Part shown: piece by piece, positions 27,146 to 36,126 of the stretch
Position numbering within the stretch: position 1 is the stretch's first letter
Layout of the letters: each line of letters starts with the position of its first letter
NCBI GenBank assembly: GCA_944323645.1
Contig: CALUTE010000013.1
Coordinates: forward strand, 1 to 57,074
Direction: 5' to 3'
DNA: 57,074 nt
From: an uncultured Helicobacter sp.
Lineage (GTDB): Bacteria > Campylobacterota > Campylobacteria > Campylobacterales > Helicobacteraceae
The notes under the pieces: model-generated
What the model was told of the DNA's origin: nothing
What the model saw: the letters and a program-made list of their open reading frames with translations, nothing else
Databases searched by the model: none
Program-made: the position numbers and the translations under genes

Positions 27146-28102
27146 TCATTTAATCATAAAGTTTTTGATAACTCGTTCTACATCCAAAGGATTTGATTTG
27201 GAGATAAAGTCATTGGCTTTTAAAGACATCGCCATATCTTCATTGCTACTACCGCTCATAGACGAATTTACGACGATGGGGATATGAGCTGTTGTTGCGT
27301 GTGCTTTGACTTGTTTTATTACTTCAAACCCGCTTGCTTCTGGCATTTCAAGATCGGTAATGATAAGTCCTATTTTGTTTGCATCTGTTGTTGGAGCAAA
27401 GAGGTAATCCAGTAGTTTTTTACCATTTAGGAAATCGTGGTGTACCACACCAATTTTATCAAGGATAATCCGCATAGTCTTTAAAACACTTGGGCTGTCA
27501 TCGGCAAGCAAGATTTCTTTATTTGTGTGAATGCGCGAGACTTTTTGTAGATCTTCTTCTTTTTCTTTTTCTATCCAAGGGAAGACATCAACAAGCATTT
27601 TTTCAATATCCACAACCTGTACCAAGCGTCCGTCAAAATAGCGCGTTCGACTTACAAGTTTGCTTGTAGGGTTGTTACCAACAGATCCAGTGCTTTGTTC
27701 AATTTCTGTCCATTTTTTGCTAAGAATTCTGTCTGCCTCATACACACGCACCCCTATCGTCCAGCGCGAAAACTCGCACACCATAACAATATCATAGATT
27801 CCATCTTGCTTGATTTTGTAGGGGCGCAAATCTTTTTTGGTATTAGCACTATCATAATAAAACCATTTGCGCATATCAATAAGGGGTATGGTCAGCTCGC
27901 GAATTGTTATGAGTCCCTCTACAAGAGAGCTTGGATCGTGGCTTACAATCGTGACAACCCCACGATATTTAATAACCTCACGGATCTTAAAAACATTTAC
28001 TGCATAGAGGTCCTTACCCTTTTCTAGACGAAAACACAGAAGTTGAAGTTCGTTGTTTTTATGGAGACTGGTAACATGATCGACTTGTGATAGATTTGAC
28101 AT
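27146..28102 (-). CDS. cheV: chemotaxis protein CheV (CheW-REC fusion)
   Basis: The CheW-like domain at about residues 15-165 (LQLLCFRLEKGKDLYAVNVFK, VEGLITIRELTIPLIDMR) is fused to a response-regulator receiver domain at about 195-317. That domain has LLADDSPSVLKTM, the phospho-acceptor Asp in LIITDLEMPEASGFE and the Lys in NDFISKSN. CheV couples receptors to CheA. H. pylori has three; which paralogue this is cannot be settled. The ATG at 28102 follows GGGGAG. Confidence 0.94.
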   Translation of the reverse strand: MSNLSQVDHVTSLHKNNELQLLCFRLEKGKDLYAVNVFKIREVIKYRGVVTIVSHDPSSLVEGLITIRELTIPLIDMRKWFYYDSANTKKDLRPYKIKQDGIYDIVMVCEFSRWTIGVRVYEADRILSKKWTEIEQSTGSVGNNPTSKLVSRTRYFDGRLVQVVDIEKMLVDVFPWIEKEKEEDLQKVSRIHTNKEILLADDSPSVLKTMRIILDKIGVVHHDFLNGKKLLDYLFAPTTDANKIGLIITDLEMPEASGFEVIKQVKAHATTAHIPIVVNSSMSGSSNEDMAMSLKANDFISKSNPLDVERVIKNFMIK

Positions 28103-28387
28103 ATACACTCCCCTTTTGGTGTGTTTTTCTGTAATCATAGCATAAAAAGCTGTAGTATTCTTTATAAATTCTGTTTATAAATTATGTAAAAGCTTTTTTG
28201 TTAGAGTTGTTTGTGTGAATTTTTCAAATGAGAATCTGGTATTTCAAATAGATTCTACTTAGCTAAATTTATAGAAAATACATATTGTGTTTGTAAAAAA
28301 TTTGTGTTAGAATTCACCCTAAATAGCAGTTCAGAATCTAATATATCTAAAAATGCAAAAACTTGGGCAATCCTCTTAAGGACGTCA

Positions 28388-29407
28388 ATGATAGAACTTC
28401 GCAATATCACAAAAATCTATCCTAATGGTTTTCAAGCTATTTATCCCCTTAATTTATCTGTGAAAAAGGGCGATATTATGGGGATTATTGGCTATTCTGG
28501 TGCAGGCAAATCCACGCTCATTCGTCTTATCAATCGCTTGGAGAATCCAAGTAGTGGCGAAGTGCTTATTAATGGAGAAAATATCCTCGCTTTAAGTGAT
28601 CGTGCGCTTCAAAGGAGGCGGCAAAAAATCGGAATGATTTTTCAACACTTCAATCTCCTTTCTTCAAGAGATGTGTTTGGCAATGTCGCTTTTGCTCTTG
28701 AGATAGCTGGATGGAAGCGCGAGGACATAAAAGCACGTGTTTATGAATTGCTTGAAATTGTAGGACTTAAAGAAAAGGCATATTATTATCCAAAGGAACT
28801 AAGTGGCGGACAGAAGCAGCGCGTAGCCATAGCGCGTGCGTTAAGCAATTATCCTGATATTTTACTATGTGATGAAGCTACAAGCGCACTAGATACTAAA
28901 ACTACAAAATCTATTCTTGATCTATTAAAGAGTATTCAGGCAAATTTGGGGCTTACCATTGTGCTTATCACGCACCAAATTGAAGTAGTGCGAGATCTTT
29001 GCAACAAAATGTGTGTTATGAGTGGTGGGCAAATCATCGAGTATGGCAGTGTGGAGAAGATTTTTAGTATGCCAAAACACGATGTTACAAAAGAGCTACT
29101 CTCTTATTTGCCAGCTATTAGCGACCAAGAAGTACTCTCCCAAAGTAGCAATGCTTATAGGATTTCTTTCATAGGTGAGCATATTAATGAGCCGCTTATT
29201 TCTGAAGTTATTAAAAAATTTGACATACATATTAATATTTTGGCTGGCAATATAGAACCGCTCAACACAACAAAAATTGGGCATTTGTTTGTAGAGTTTG
29301 AAGGAGAAGAAGAGACTAATGTCAAAGCCATAGCGTATTTGCGCGACAAAGGCTTATTAATAGAGCCATTAAACCCAGCGCTAGATTCTAGTTGCAAAGT
29401 ATTATAA
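28388..29407 (+). CDS. metN: methionine ABC importer ATP-binding protein MetN
   Basis: ATPase of the D-/L-methionine importer. Walker A GYSGAGKSTLIRLINRL is near residue 38, the Q-loop FQHFNLLSSRDVFGN follows, then the signature LSGGQKQRVAIARAL and Walker B LLCDEATSALD. A C-terminal NIL regulatory domain (about 260-340) binds methionine to inhibit transport. The ATG at 28388, preceded by AAGGACGTC, is used rather than an earlier in-frame start, giving 339 residues. Confidence 0.95.
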   Translation: MIELRNITKIYPNGFQAIYPLNLSVKKGDIMGIIGYSGAGKSTLIRLINRLENPSSGEVLINGENILALSDRALQRRRQKIGMIFQHFNLLSSRDVFGNVAFALEIAGWKREDIKARVYELLEIVGLKEKAYYYPKELSGGQKQRVAIARALSNYPDILLCDEATSALDTKTTKSILDLLKSIQANLGLTIVLITHQIEVVRDLCNKMCVMSGGQIIEYGSVEKIFSMPKHDVTKELLSYLPAISDQEVLSQSSNAYRISFIGEHINEPLISEVIKKFDIHINILAGNIEPLNTTKIGHLFVEFEGEEETNVKAIAYLRDKGLLIEPLNPALDSSCKVL

Positions 29408-29447
29408 AAGGAATCTAAATCTATGGGCGAAATAAAGAGTTGATGTT

Positions 29448-30530
29448 ATGAAAAAAGCCAAGATTTTGTTTGCACGCTGTATGTTGCCACTAGGGGGGTT
29501 TATTTTATTGCTGCTATGTGTTGCGCCTTTTTTACGCGATTTAGATACATTGCGCACTTTAACATTTGAAAAATTTGTGCAAAATTCGCAAACCACTTCT
29601 CTAGAATCTAGCGCATATAAGCAAGAAAGGCAAAATTCTTTGTTTTCTTCGCTTTTACAAACAGATAGACTTGAAAAAACTGCACAACAAATAGATTCTA
29701 GCTTAGAAAGTATGCTGCGCAGTATGGCGCTTATAATTTTTGATATATTATATAGAGAAACACCACAATATCAAGATTCTCTCCAGAGCCCTCAAGCATA
29801 CTCTAGTGAAGTTGCTAACCAAAACGATACATCTTCTTATGAATCTTTGCAACAAGCAAAAGAGTATCTTTTAGAACGTGTTACATATAACTATACCGAA
29901 ATTTCGCAAGCTACTTATGATACGCTTTATATGGTATTGTGTGCCATTATTCTTGCAACTATTTTTGGCTTACCGCTTGGTATTGCATTGAGCATTACAA
30001 AACGTGGCAGAATCTGTTCCCACCCAGTTCTTAATGGTATTCTTGGTTCATTTGCAAACATTGTCCGTTCCTTTCCTTTTATTATTCTTATTATTCTTTT
30101 ACTGCCGCTTTCGAGGTGGATTGTTGGGACAAGTATTGGCGCAACCGCTGCTATTATCCCACTTGCAGTGGCTGCAATCCCCTTTATCGCGCGTTTGTTT
30201 GAGGGGGCATTTGAAGAGGTTGATAAGGGGCTTATCGAAGCAACCTTGAGTATGGGAGCAAGTAAAATGCGGGTTGTGCTTATGATGATAGCAGAAGCCA
30301 AACCCGGTCTTATCAATGCTGTTACTATTACTATCATTGGGCTGATTGGATACTCGGCAATGGGTGGTGCTGTGGGTGCTGGAGGGCTTGGCGATGTAGC
30401 GATACGACTGGGATTCCAGAGCTATCAGGAGGATTTTTTATTAACCACTTCTATTGTTATTATAATTCTTGTACAGTTTATGCAAAGTATCGGCGATATG
30501 TTGGTAGCAAGAATGCGCAAGAATCGCTAA
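29448..30530 (+). CDS. metI: methionine ABC importer permease MetI with a long N-terminal periplasmic insert
   Basis: The C-terminal about 210 residues are a MetI permease (TYDTLYMVLCAIILATIFGLPLG, the ATPase-coupling EAxxxxGASKMRVV loop, GAVGAGGLGDVAIRLGFQSYQ). Before this there is an extra hydrophobic helix at residues 12-28 and about 110 polar residues. Typical MetI is about 220 residues, so this is unusually long at 360. The insert probably lies in the periplasm. It sits between metN and two metQ genes. Confidence 0.93.
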   Translation: MKKAKILFARCMLPLGGFILLLLCVAPFLRDLDTLRTLTFEKFVQNSQTTSLESSAYKQERQNSLFSSLLQTDRLEKTAQQIDSSLESMLRSMALIIFDILYRETPQYQDSLQSPQAYSSEVANQNDTSSYESLQQAKEYLLERVTYNYTEISQATYDTLYMVLCAIILATIFGLPLGIALSITKRGRICSHPVLNGILGSFANIVRSFPFIILIILLLPLSRWIVGTSIGATAAIIPLAVAAIPFIARLFEGAFEEVDKGLIEATLSMGASKMRVVLMMIAEAKPGLINAVTITIIGLIGYSAMGGAVGAGGLGDVAIRLGFQSYQEDFLLTTSIVIIILVQFMQSIGDMLVARMRKNR

Positions 30531-30545
30531 AGTAAGGAGTTGTGA

Positions 30546-31358
30546 ATGAGACAAATACAAAAAATCAGCTATGCCATATTGTGTTGCTTTGCTTTAGTTA
30601 CACAAATAATTGGTGTTGAACTGCGCGTGGGGGCAACCCCTGTACCAGCAGCAGAAATCTTAGAATTTACAAAGCCTTTGTTGGCAAAAAAGGGTATAAC
30701 GCTTCAGATTCAGAGTTTTACAGATTATATCACGCCAGATATTGCGCTTAATGACAAAAATCTTGATGCTACCTTATACCAGCACAAGCCTTTTATGGAA
30801 AAGATTGCTAAAGATAGACACCTTGATTTGGTGAGTGTTGCTGCTATTTATGTTGTGCCTTTAGGATTGTACTCTAAAAAATACAAGACCCTAGAATCTA
30901 TTCCAAATGGTGCGACAATCGCCATTCCAAATGATCCGACAAATTATTCTCGCGCTCTTATTTTGCTCCATGATAATGGCGTTATCACACTAAAAGATGG
31001 GCAGAATCTAGATTCTAAAGAATTTGATATTATTAATAATCCCAAAAAACTCAAGTTTAAGCCTATTGAGGCTGCTACTTTGCCGAGGATTTTAGATGGG
31101 ATTGATGCTGCAGTGATTACTGCAAACTATGCTCTGCAGGCAAAAATGAAGGTAAAAGATTCTTTTTTTTATGAAAATGAAAAATCTGCTTATATCAATG
31201 TGCTTGTGTCGCGCAGTGATAATGCGAATGACCCAAATATCCAAGCACTCAAAGAAGTGCTATTAAGCAGGGAGGTGGCAGATTTTATCACGCAAAAATA
31301 TGATGGTGAGATTCTGCATATTTATGGCAAAAATTCTAGCACTAAGGAGAACAAATGA
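30546..31358 (+). CDS. metQ: methionine-binding protein MetQ, copy 1
   Basis: Periplasmic binding protein of the NlpA/MetQ family, 270 residues. A signal peptide (ISYAILCCFALVTQIIGVE) is followed by LRVGATPVPAAEILEF, DATLYQHKPFMEKIAKDRHLDL, IPNDPTNYSRALILLHDNG and the methionine-site ITANYALQAKM. No lipobox Cys follows the signal peptide as expected for NlpA lipoproteins, so it may be soluble or use another anchor. It overlaps copy 2 by ATGA. Confidence 0.92.
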   Translation: MRQIQKISYAILCCFALVTQIIGVELRVGATPVPAAEILEFTKPLLAKKGITLQIQSFTDYITPDIALNDKNLDATLYQHKPFMEKIAKDRHLDLVSVAAIYVVPLGLYSKKYKTLESIPNGATIAIPNDPTNYSRALILLHDNGVITLKDGQNLDSKEFDIINNPKKLKFKPIEAATLPRILDGIDAAVITANYALQAKMKVKDSFFYENEKSAYINVLVSRSDNANDPNIQALKEVLLSREVADFITQKYDGEILHIYGKNSSTKENK

Positions 31359-32140
31359 AGCATTTCTTGTTTAGTTTCGTCGTAGGTATTTTTCTGGGGC
31401 AATTTCTTATCGCAGATACTCAAAAAACTACACTTAAAGTTGGTGCGACTCCCGTACCTCACGCACAGATTCTGCGCTTTGTTGCGCCGATGTTGCAAAA
31501 AGAAGGCATAGAATTAGAAATTGTAGATTTTACTGATTATGTTATGCCAAATCTTGCACTTAGCCAAAAGAGTATTGATGCAAATTTTATGCAACATAAG
31601 CCATTTTTGGACAAAATCAGCAAAGATAGAAAGCTTGATTTGGTGAGTATTGCGCAAGTACATATTGAGCCAATAGGTGCATATTCCAAGCGTATAAAGG
31701 ACATAAAAGAACTAAAAGATGGTGCGCTTGTGATGATCCCAAATGATCCAACTAATGGTGGTAGAGCACTAATTTTGCTCCACAATAACAATCTTATCAC
31801 ACTCAAAGATCCAAACAATCTTAGCGCAACAAGTGCTGATATTGTCAGAAACCCTAAGAAGCTCAAAATAAAATCTTTAGAGGCGGCTATCATACCAAAG
31901 ACACTCCAAGATGTTGATCTTGCCATCATTAATGGCAATTATGCTATGCAAGTTGGGTTGGGTGCAAAAGATGCTTTGATTGTGGAAGATTCTCGTTCGC
32001 CATACGCAAACATTCTTGCTGTGCGCAAAGGGGACGAAAATAAGCCTGCCATAGAGTCGCTTAAAAAAGCACTCACAAGCAAGGAGCTAAAAGATTTTAT
32101 TATCCAGACATACAAAGGCGAAGTTGTCCCAGCCTTTTAG
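31355..32140 (+). CDS. metQ: methionine-binding protein MetQ, copy 2
   Basis: 261-residue paralogue of copy 1, with the same blocks in order (LKVGATPVPHAQILRF, DANFMQHKPFLDKISKDRKLDL, IPNDPTNGGRALILLH, INGNYAMQVGL). The two copies are clearly diverged, so the duplication is old and may widen substrate range, for example methionine versus its sulfoxide or D-form. The signal peptide is FLFSFVVGIFLGQFLIA. It is the last gene of the transporter operon. Confidence 0.92.
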   Translation: MKHFLFSFVVGIFLGQFLIADTQKTTLKVGATPVPHAQILRFVAPMLQKEGIELEIVDFTDYVMPNLALSQKSIDANFMQHKPFLDKISKDRKLDLVSIAQVHIEPIGAYSKRIKDIKELKDGALVMIPNDPTNGGRALILLHNNNLITLKDPNNLSATSADIVRNPKKLKIKSLEAAIIPKTLQDVDLAIINGNYAMQVGLGAKDALIVEDSRSPYANILAVRKGDENKPAIESLKKALTSKELKDFIIQTYKGEVVPAF

Positions 32141-32232
32141 GCTATAGAAGTATATAGTTCTTTTAGAATCTTTAGATTCTGACTTTTAAAGATTCTGCGT
32201 ACTTAGTTTTGGCTTAGATTCTGCCTAGAATC

Positions 32233-33279
32233 CTAAAGGCGTAGTTTGCCAAAGCTACATATAAAGACTATGATACGCACTACACTCTGCCATCGGAATC
32301 CATAGTGCAAAGACAGCAACATTGCTTTAAGATATGGAGGTATGTCATAGTTTTTATGGAGATTGTGTTTGTGGGCGATAAGCATACTCTCATACACGAC
32401 AAAAATATCAAAATCTCTGCTTTCCATCATAAGTGCGGAAGCTATTTTACGCTGATAGATATGGAGTAGCGCTGTGTGTTTTGGATATTTTGCTTCCAAA
32501 TGCCTAAGGAGATCTAAAAGCTTATCGCTTTGGCTTTGTTTGGTAGCAACCACTTGGGTAGTTTTGCTTTTGGTGATGGAGTTTGGGTTGTGGCAGTAGT
32601 AGTAGATACAATCTTTTGTGCCAAAGTAGCTGTGTGATTCAAGGCTTGCGACAAAGACAAGCAGTCCGTCTTCGTGGAGCTTAAGCGGCGGGCTAAGGAT
32701 TTCTAGTGCTTTTAGTGCTCTAAGCAGAACGCTTTTATGATAAATTTTGTCGCATAAACTTTGTAGATTGTTGCCAGCGGAAAGAAAATAGCGCATCGCA
32801 TCGCCTTCAAGCCTGCCTTTATGCACAAGGGGCTTGATACGATAGCCTTTTGGCTTGTATGCGATACAAAAATGCGCCATATCGGTTTTGTGTGTAGTGA
32901 TTGTGCGATAAGCGATCTCACAAGCGTTTAGCGCTAGGTAGTCATCTGGATCGGCAAACATACAAAACTCCGCTTTTGCCTCTAGGATTCCGGTTTGTCT
33001 TGCATGGAATGTACCAAGATTTCTCGGATTGTGCAGAATCCGAATACGAGAATCACTCATTGCATAGTTTTTGGCAATCTCTATACTATCATCACTCCCA
33101 CAATCATCAACGATCAAAATCTCAATCTCACGCAAACTTTGGTTAATACAAGATTCCAAGCAGCGCGCAATGTATTCTTGTGCGTTGTAAGTTGGAATGA
33201 TGATAGAGACTTTAGGCTGCACGCAAAAGCCTTTGTGGCGCGGTGCAATCAGCACTAAAGGTGTAGAGCTTTGGCGCAC
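32233..33279 (-). CDS. GT2 family glycosyltransferase (island 2, copy A)
   Basis: GT-A fold transferase. PKVSIIIPTYNAQEYIARCL starts near residue 22, ILIVDDCGSDDS gives the nucleotide-binding Asp, and FADPDDY gives the DxD-like metal site. The best available start is GTG 33279, with an in-frame TAG four codons upstream, so translation may depend on the preceding gene. A 173-bp stretch of its 5' part is identical to the GT2 at 34653-35591. Confidence 0.88.
   Translation of the reverse strand: MRQSSTPLVLIAPRHKGFCVQPKVSIIIPTYNAQEYIARCLESCINQSLREIEILIVDDCGSDDSIEIAKNYAMSDSRIRILHNPRNLGTFHARQTGILEAKAEFCMFADPDDYLALNACEIAYRTITTHKTDMAHFCIAYKPKGYRIKPLVHKGRLEGDAMRYFLSAGNNLQSLCDKIYHKSVLLRALKALEILSPPLKLHEDGLLVFVASLESHSYFGTKDCIYYYCHNPNSITKSKTTQVVATKQSQSDKLLDLLRHLEAKYPKHTALLHIYQRKIASALMMESRDFDIFVVYESMLIAHKHNLHKNYDIPPYLKAMLLSLHYGFRWQSVVRIIVFICSFGKLRL
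33008..33180 (-). repeat. 173-bp identical block, copy 1
   Basis: Nucleotide-identical to 35356-35528 by reading both stretches side by side. It encodes the conserved N-terminal part of GT2 (IARCLESCINQ through RNLGT). The sequences diverge at once on both sides. Confidence 0.93.
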
Positions 33280-33359
33280 TAGAATCTAGGGGTGCTAAAA
33301 AAACCTTTGCAGAAATTGCTGCAAGGCTTGCTTCTAGCTCATATAGGAAGACAAAGATT

Positions 33360-34652
33360 CTATTGTATGCCCCCCCCCCCTTCGCTTATTAGGATATTTT
33401 GTATTTGTTTGGCGATATTATCCCATGATAATTCTTTTGAGCGCACACTTAGATTCTGACTTAGCTTTTCATAAAGCGTTTTATCATTTAAAAGTGTATA
33501 AAGTGATTTGGCGATTGATTCTGGCTTAGGATCACAAAGGAGTGCGCATAGCTCACCATTAGAATCTAGCCTAAACTGTTCTTTGAGCCCACCAACATCG
33601 GTGCAAATAGTGGGTATGCAGTTTGCTATGCCAACAGAAGCCACACCGCTTTGTGATGCTTCAATATAGGGCATAATAAGAATATGGGATTGATTAAAAA
33701 CCTCTGCTATTTCTTCTTGGCTTAAGAATTTGTCTATTATTTTTATTTTGTTTTTTGGGATATGAGAGTGGTCATAATGCACCGAACTTTTCCCGGCAAT
33801 AATTAGGAGATGGTATAGATGTGGTGGTATAGTACTAAGCGCTTCTAGTAAAAGATCGATACCTTTATAGAAATTTACGCGCCCAAAGAATAATATTGTA
33901 GGGTGTTTGCTATAAGGTTTTGTTTTTGTCTCTAATCCTGCAAAATCATACAAACCATGCGGAATAATATGTACTTTTTTGTTTGCTATGAGGTGCTGTG
34001 AGATTCGAGACTGGACAAAATGCGTAAGAAAAATGATTTCAGTAGCGTATTTAAGACATAAATTTACAAGACTTTGCTGAAAAGGATACCCCTCTCCTGG
34101 ATGCACAACACCATCGTGTTCAATGAGAACAACGCGTTTGCGCCTTAGTCTAAATGCTACGATAAACGCAAGATTCCAAAAGTGAAAATAAGGAAGCAAA
34201 AGCACATCATAATGCTTGGCTTGAAAGAGTATTTTGAGGAAATAAAAGGGCAAAATGCAAAATGTATTGATCATAAAGCTTAGGCGGTTGTGGTAGTAGG
34301 TTGTGATGTGTATGGCATTTTCTTGCCATTCTTCTGTTATAGCGTATTTGGTTTGGTAGAGTACATAGGGGATATGAAAGCACTCTAAGAGCTTAAAGGT
34401 ATATTGTGAGCAGCCACCAGCGCGCCCTAATGACATTACAAGGATTCTTGGGGTTCTTGGAGATTGTGCGGGGTGAGATTTTCTGGTGTGGGCTGTGGGC
34501 TGTGGGCTGTGTGGTTGTTTTGTATGGTGTGCTTTGGTTAAATTTTTAGTCTTCCAAAAGTGCAGAGATAGGCTAAGATTCTGATATAGGTTTGCCATTT
34601 GCGATGAAAGGCTAGCGACTTGATACACGCGGCGAGATAAGGACTTAAACAT
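33360..34652 (-). CDS. GT4 family glycosyltransferase with heptamer repeat and 3' poly-G tract
   Basis: The GT4 domain spans about residues 70-425: RILVMSLGRAGGCSQYTF, VVLIEHDGVVHPGEGYPF, PTILFFGRVNFYKGIDLLLEAL and a donor-site EASQSGVASVGIANCIP. The first 70 residues are polar and low-complexity, with a three-copy AGCCCAC coding repeat. The C-terminus is SEGGGGIQ from an 11-G run, ending at a TAG right after it. At 10 or 13 G the frame would run 52 more codons and overlap the start of the next gene. The inner ATG before SLGRAGG may be a second start. Confidence 0.85.
   Translation of the reverse strand: MFKSLSRRVYQVASLSSQMANLYQNLSLSLHFWKTKNLTKAHHTKQPHSPQPTAHTRKSHPAQSPRTPRILVMSLGRAGGCSQYTFKLLECFHIPYVLYQTKYAITEEWQENAIHITTYYHNRLSFMINTFCILPFYFLKILFQAKHYDVLLLPYFHFWNLAFIVAFRLRRKRVVLIEHDGVVHPGEGYPFQQSLVNLCLKYATEIIFLTHFVQSRISQHLIANKKVHIIPHGLYDFAGLETKTKPYSKHPTILFFGRVNFYKGIDLLLEALSTIPPHLYHLLIIAGKSSVHYDHSHIPKNKIKIIDKFLSQEEIAEVFNQSHILIMPYIEASQSGVASVGIANCIPTICTDVGGLKEQFRLDSNGELCALLCDPKPESIAKSLYTLLNDKTLYEKLSQNLSVRSKELSWDNIAKQIQNILISEGGGGIQ
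33370..33380 (-). repeat. poly-G tract, 11 G, at the 3' end of a GT4 gene
   Basis: Coding strand: AATAAGCGAA-G11-CATACAATAG. Stop within four codons at 11; extended frame at 10 or 13. Confidence 0.92.
34488..34508 (-). repeat. heptanucleotide repeat, three copies
   Basis: GTGGGCT three times in tandem on the plus strand (AGCCCAC on the coding strand), encoding HSPQPTAH in the GT4 N-terminus. One unit gained or lost would shift frame, so this is a second potential phase switch in the same gene. Confidence 0.85.
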
Positions 34653-35591
34653 CTATGCCCCCCCCCTTTCGCTTATATACGTATCATAGCGGCGTTCAAG
34701 CTCCATAGTGCTTCTTAGGATATTGATAGTTTGTTGCTGTGCGCGTTTAAAACAGGCATTACGCGCTACTTCTGGTATGCAGTCTAGCTCTTGCAGCTCC
34801 TTAATAACCCGTTGTTTGTCGGCAATCTTTTTACCGCGCGTATGCGTGTCGGTTTTGCGCGTTATGGAGCTTTTAGAATCACAATACACATAGAGCTTAT
34901 CGCGTATGCCCACGCTGCTTTGTGCCATTGCGCAGATATAAAAGCTTTTGAGTACATCTTCTGACATTGTGATATGAGAATCCTCGCCCATATGTGCTAT
35001 GATGATCTCGCGTACGCGTTTTATGTGCGAAGCTTTATAAAGCTTCGCACATATGTGCCATGGAGGTGTGGCATAATGGGCGAAAACCTCACAAAGTATC
35101 CCACTATCGCGTAGGTTTTTTGTGATGATAGGTGGGCTTACGCGTTTATAGGTACGATTCCCAAAGCGCATACCAAAAAACACAATATCAGGCATAGAAT
35201 CTAGCGCAGCCATTGTGGATTCTGCAATATTGTTTTTAGTGCTGCACGCTGCATTATAGGCTTTTTCGCACGCTGTTTGCTCCAAATAATCATCAGAATC
35301 TAAAAAGGTGATGTATTCACCCTTGGCGTATTTGATACCTTCTAATCTTGCACCAAATGTACCAAGATTTCTCGGATTGTGCAGAATCCGAATACGAGAA
35401 TCACTCATTGCATAGTTTTTGGCAATCTCTATACTATCATCACTCCCACAATCATCAACGATCAAAATCTCAATCTCACGCAAACTTTGGTTAATACAAG
35501 ATTCCAAGCAGCGCGCAATGTATTCTTGCACTTGATACACAGGGATAATAATTGAGACAAGTGGCGTATTGTGTTGTTGCATAGAATCCAA
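34653..35591 (-). CDS. GT2 family glycosyltransferase (island 2, copy B) with 3' poly-G tract
   Basis: The 312-residue GT-A transferase has LVSIIIPVYQVQEYIARCL, ILIVDDCGSDDS and ITFLDSDDYL (metal site). It shares an identical 173-bp block with the GT2 downstream. The C-terminal SERGGA comes from a 9-G run, and the TAG directly abuts the ATG of the following GT4. Changing the run by one or two bases moves the stop into or past that start. The ATG at 35591 or the inner one (MQQHNTPL) may be used. Confidence 0.88.
   Translation of the reverse strand: MDSMQQHNTPLVSIIIPVYQVQEYIARCLESCINQSLREIEILIVDDCGSDDSIEIAKNYAMSDSRIRILHNPRNLGTFGARLEGIKYAKGEYITFLDSDDYLEQTACEKAYNAACSTKNNIAESTMAALDSMPDIVFFGMRFGNRTYKRVSPPIITKNLRDSGILCEVFAHYATPPWHICAKLYKASHIKRVREIIIAHMGEDSHITMSEDVLKSFYICAMAQSSVGIRDKLYVYCDSKSSITRKTDTHTRGKKIADKQRVIKELQELDCIPEVARNACFKRAQQQTINILRSTMELERRYDTYISERGGA
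34658..34666 (-). repeat. poly-G tract, 9 G, at the GT2-GT4 junction
   Basis: Coding strand: ATAAGCGAAA-G9-CATAGATG, where TAG is the GT2 stop and ATG the GT4 start. The tract probably also lies in the ribosome-binding region of the GT4. Confidence 0.92.
35356..35528 (-). repeat. 173-bp identical block, copy 2
   Basis: Second copy, inside the GT2 gene 34653-35591; offset from copy 1 is 2348 bases in the same orientation. Confidence 0.93.
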
Positions 35592-35616
35592 ACCTAAGAA
35601 AATAGGGTATTATAAC

Positions 35617-36093
35617 CTAAATATGCGATTTTACATTGTATCTGCTTTGAATTTTAAGACGCCAAGATTCTGGTAGTATGGATTTTATACTATATTTTGT
35701 GAGCATACACAAGTATTTCCAGAAAAATACAAGCGCATAAGGTTTTCTATGGCGCATAATGATACGCAGCTCTTCTTTGAAAAATTGCCAACTTGGCTTA
35801 GAAGAAATACCATAGGCGTTATAAACACTCACAATCATATCAATATAGCAGAAGCGAATGTTTTGATGATAGATTGTTGTAAAAAATGCATTATCTGCGC
35901 AGATTTTGAAGCTTGTATCAAAGTGGTGTTGTTTGAGCAAAGAGGTTTTAACAAATACGCTCTGATGACAAAAGGGCATACGATAGGCTGGGTTTGACTT
36001 TGTGTTTGGAATTTTGTAGTGGTGTTCGCTTAGCCAATACATTGTATCACCATAAAGCGCGCCAATAGAATCTAGCGATTGTTTAGAGTCCAT
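35617..36093 (-). pseudogene. N-truncated GT2 fragment with its own promoter
   Basis: From ATG 36093 (after TTTAAGG) the 158-residue product MDSKQSLDSIGALYGDTMYW corresponds only to the C-terminal part of GT2 enzymes of the kind encoded at 49051-50103 (compare YGDT, HQSVF/HQSAF, FKICADNAFF/FKIAGDTELF). The nucleotide-binding half is absent and no remnant is seen upstream. It is probably non-catalytic. A consensus -10 lies just upstream, so it is still transcribed or the promoter serves the island behind it. Confidence 0.7.
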
Positions 36094-36126
36094 AATAAGC
36101 CTTAAAGTAGAATCTAAAATGCAGCG

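Noticed and set aside
28139-28387. Riboswitch before the methionine transporter
   Set aside because: No conserved SAM-riboswitch core or strong paired stems could be seen; the region is AT-rich spacer with possible promoters for metN and cheV.
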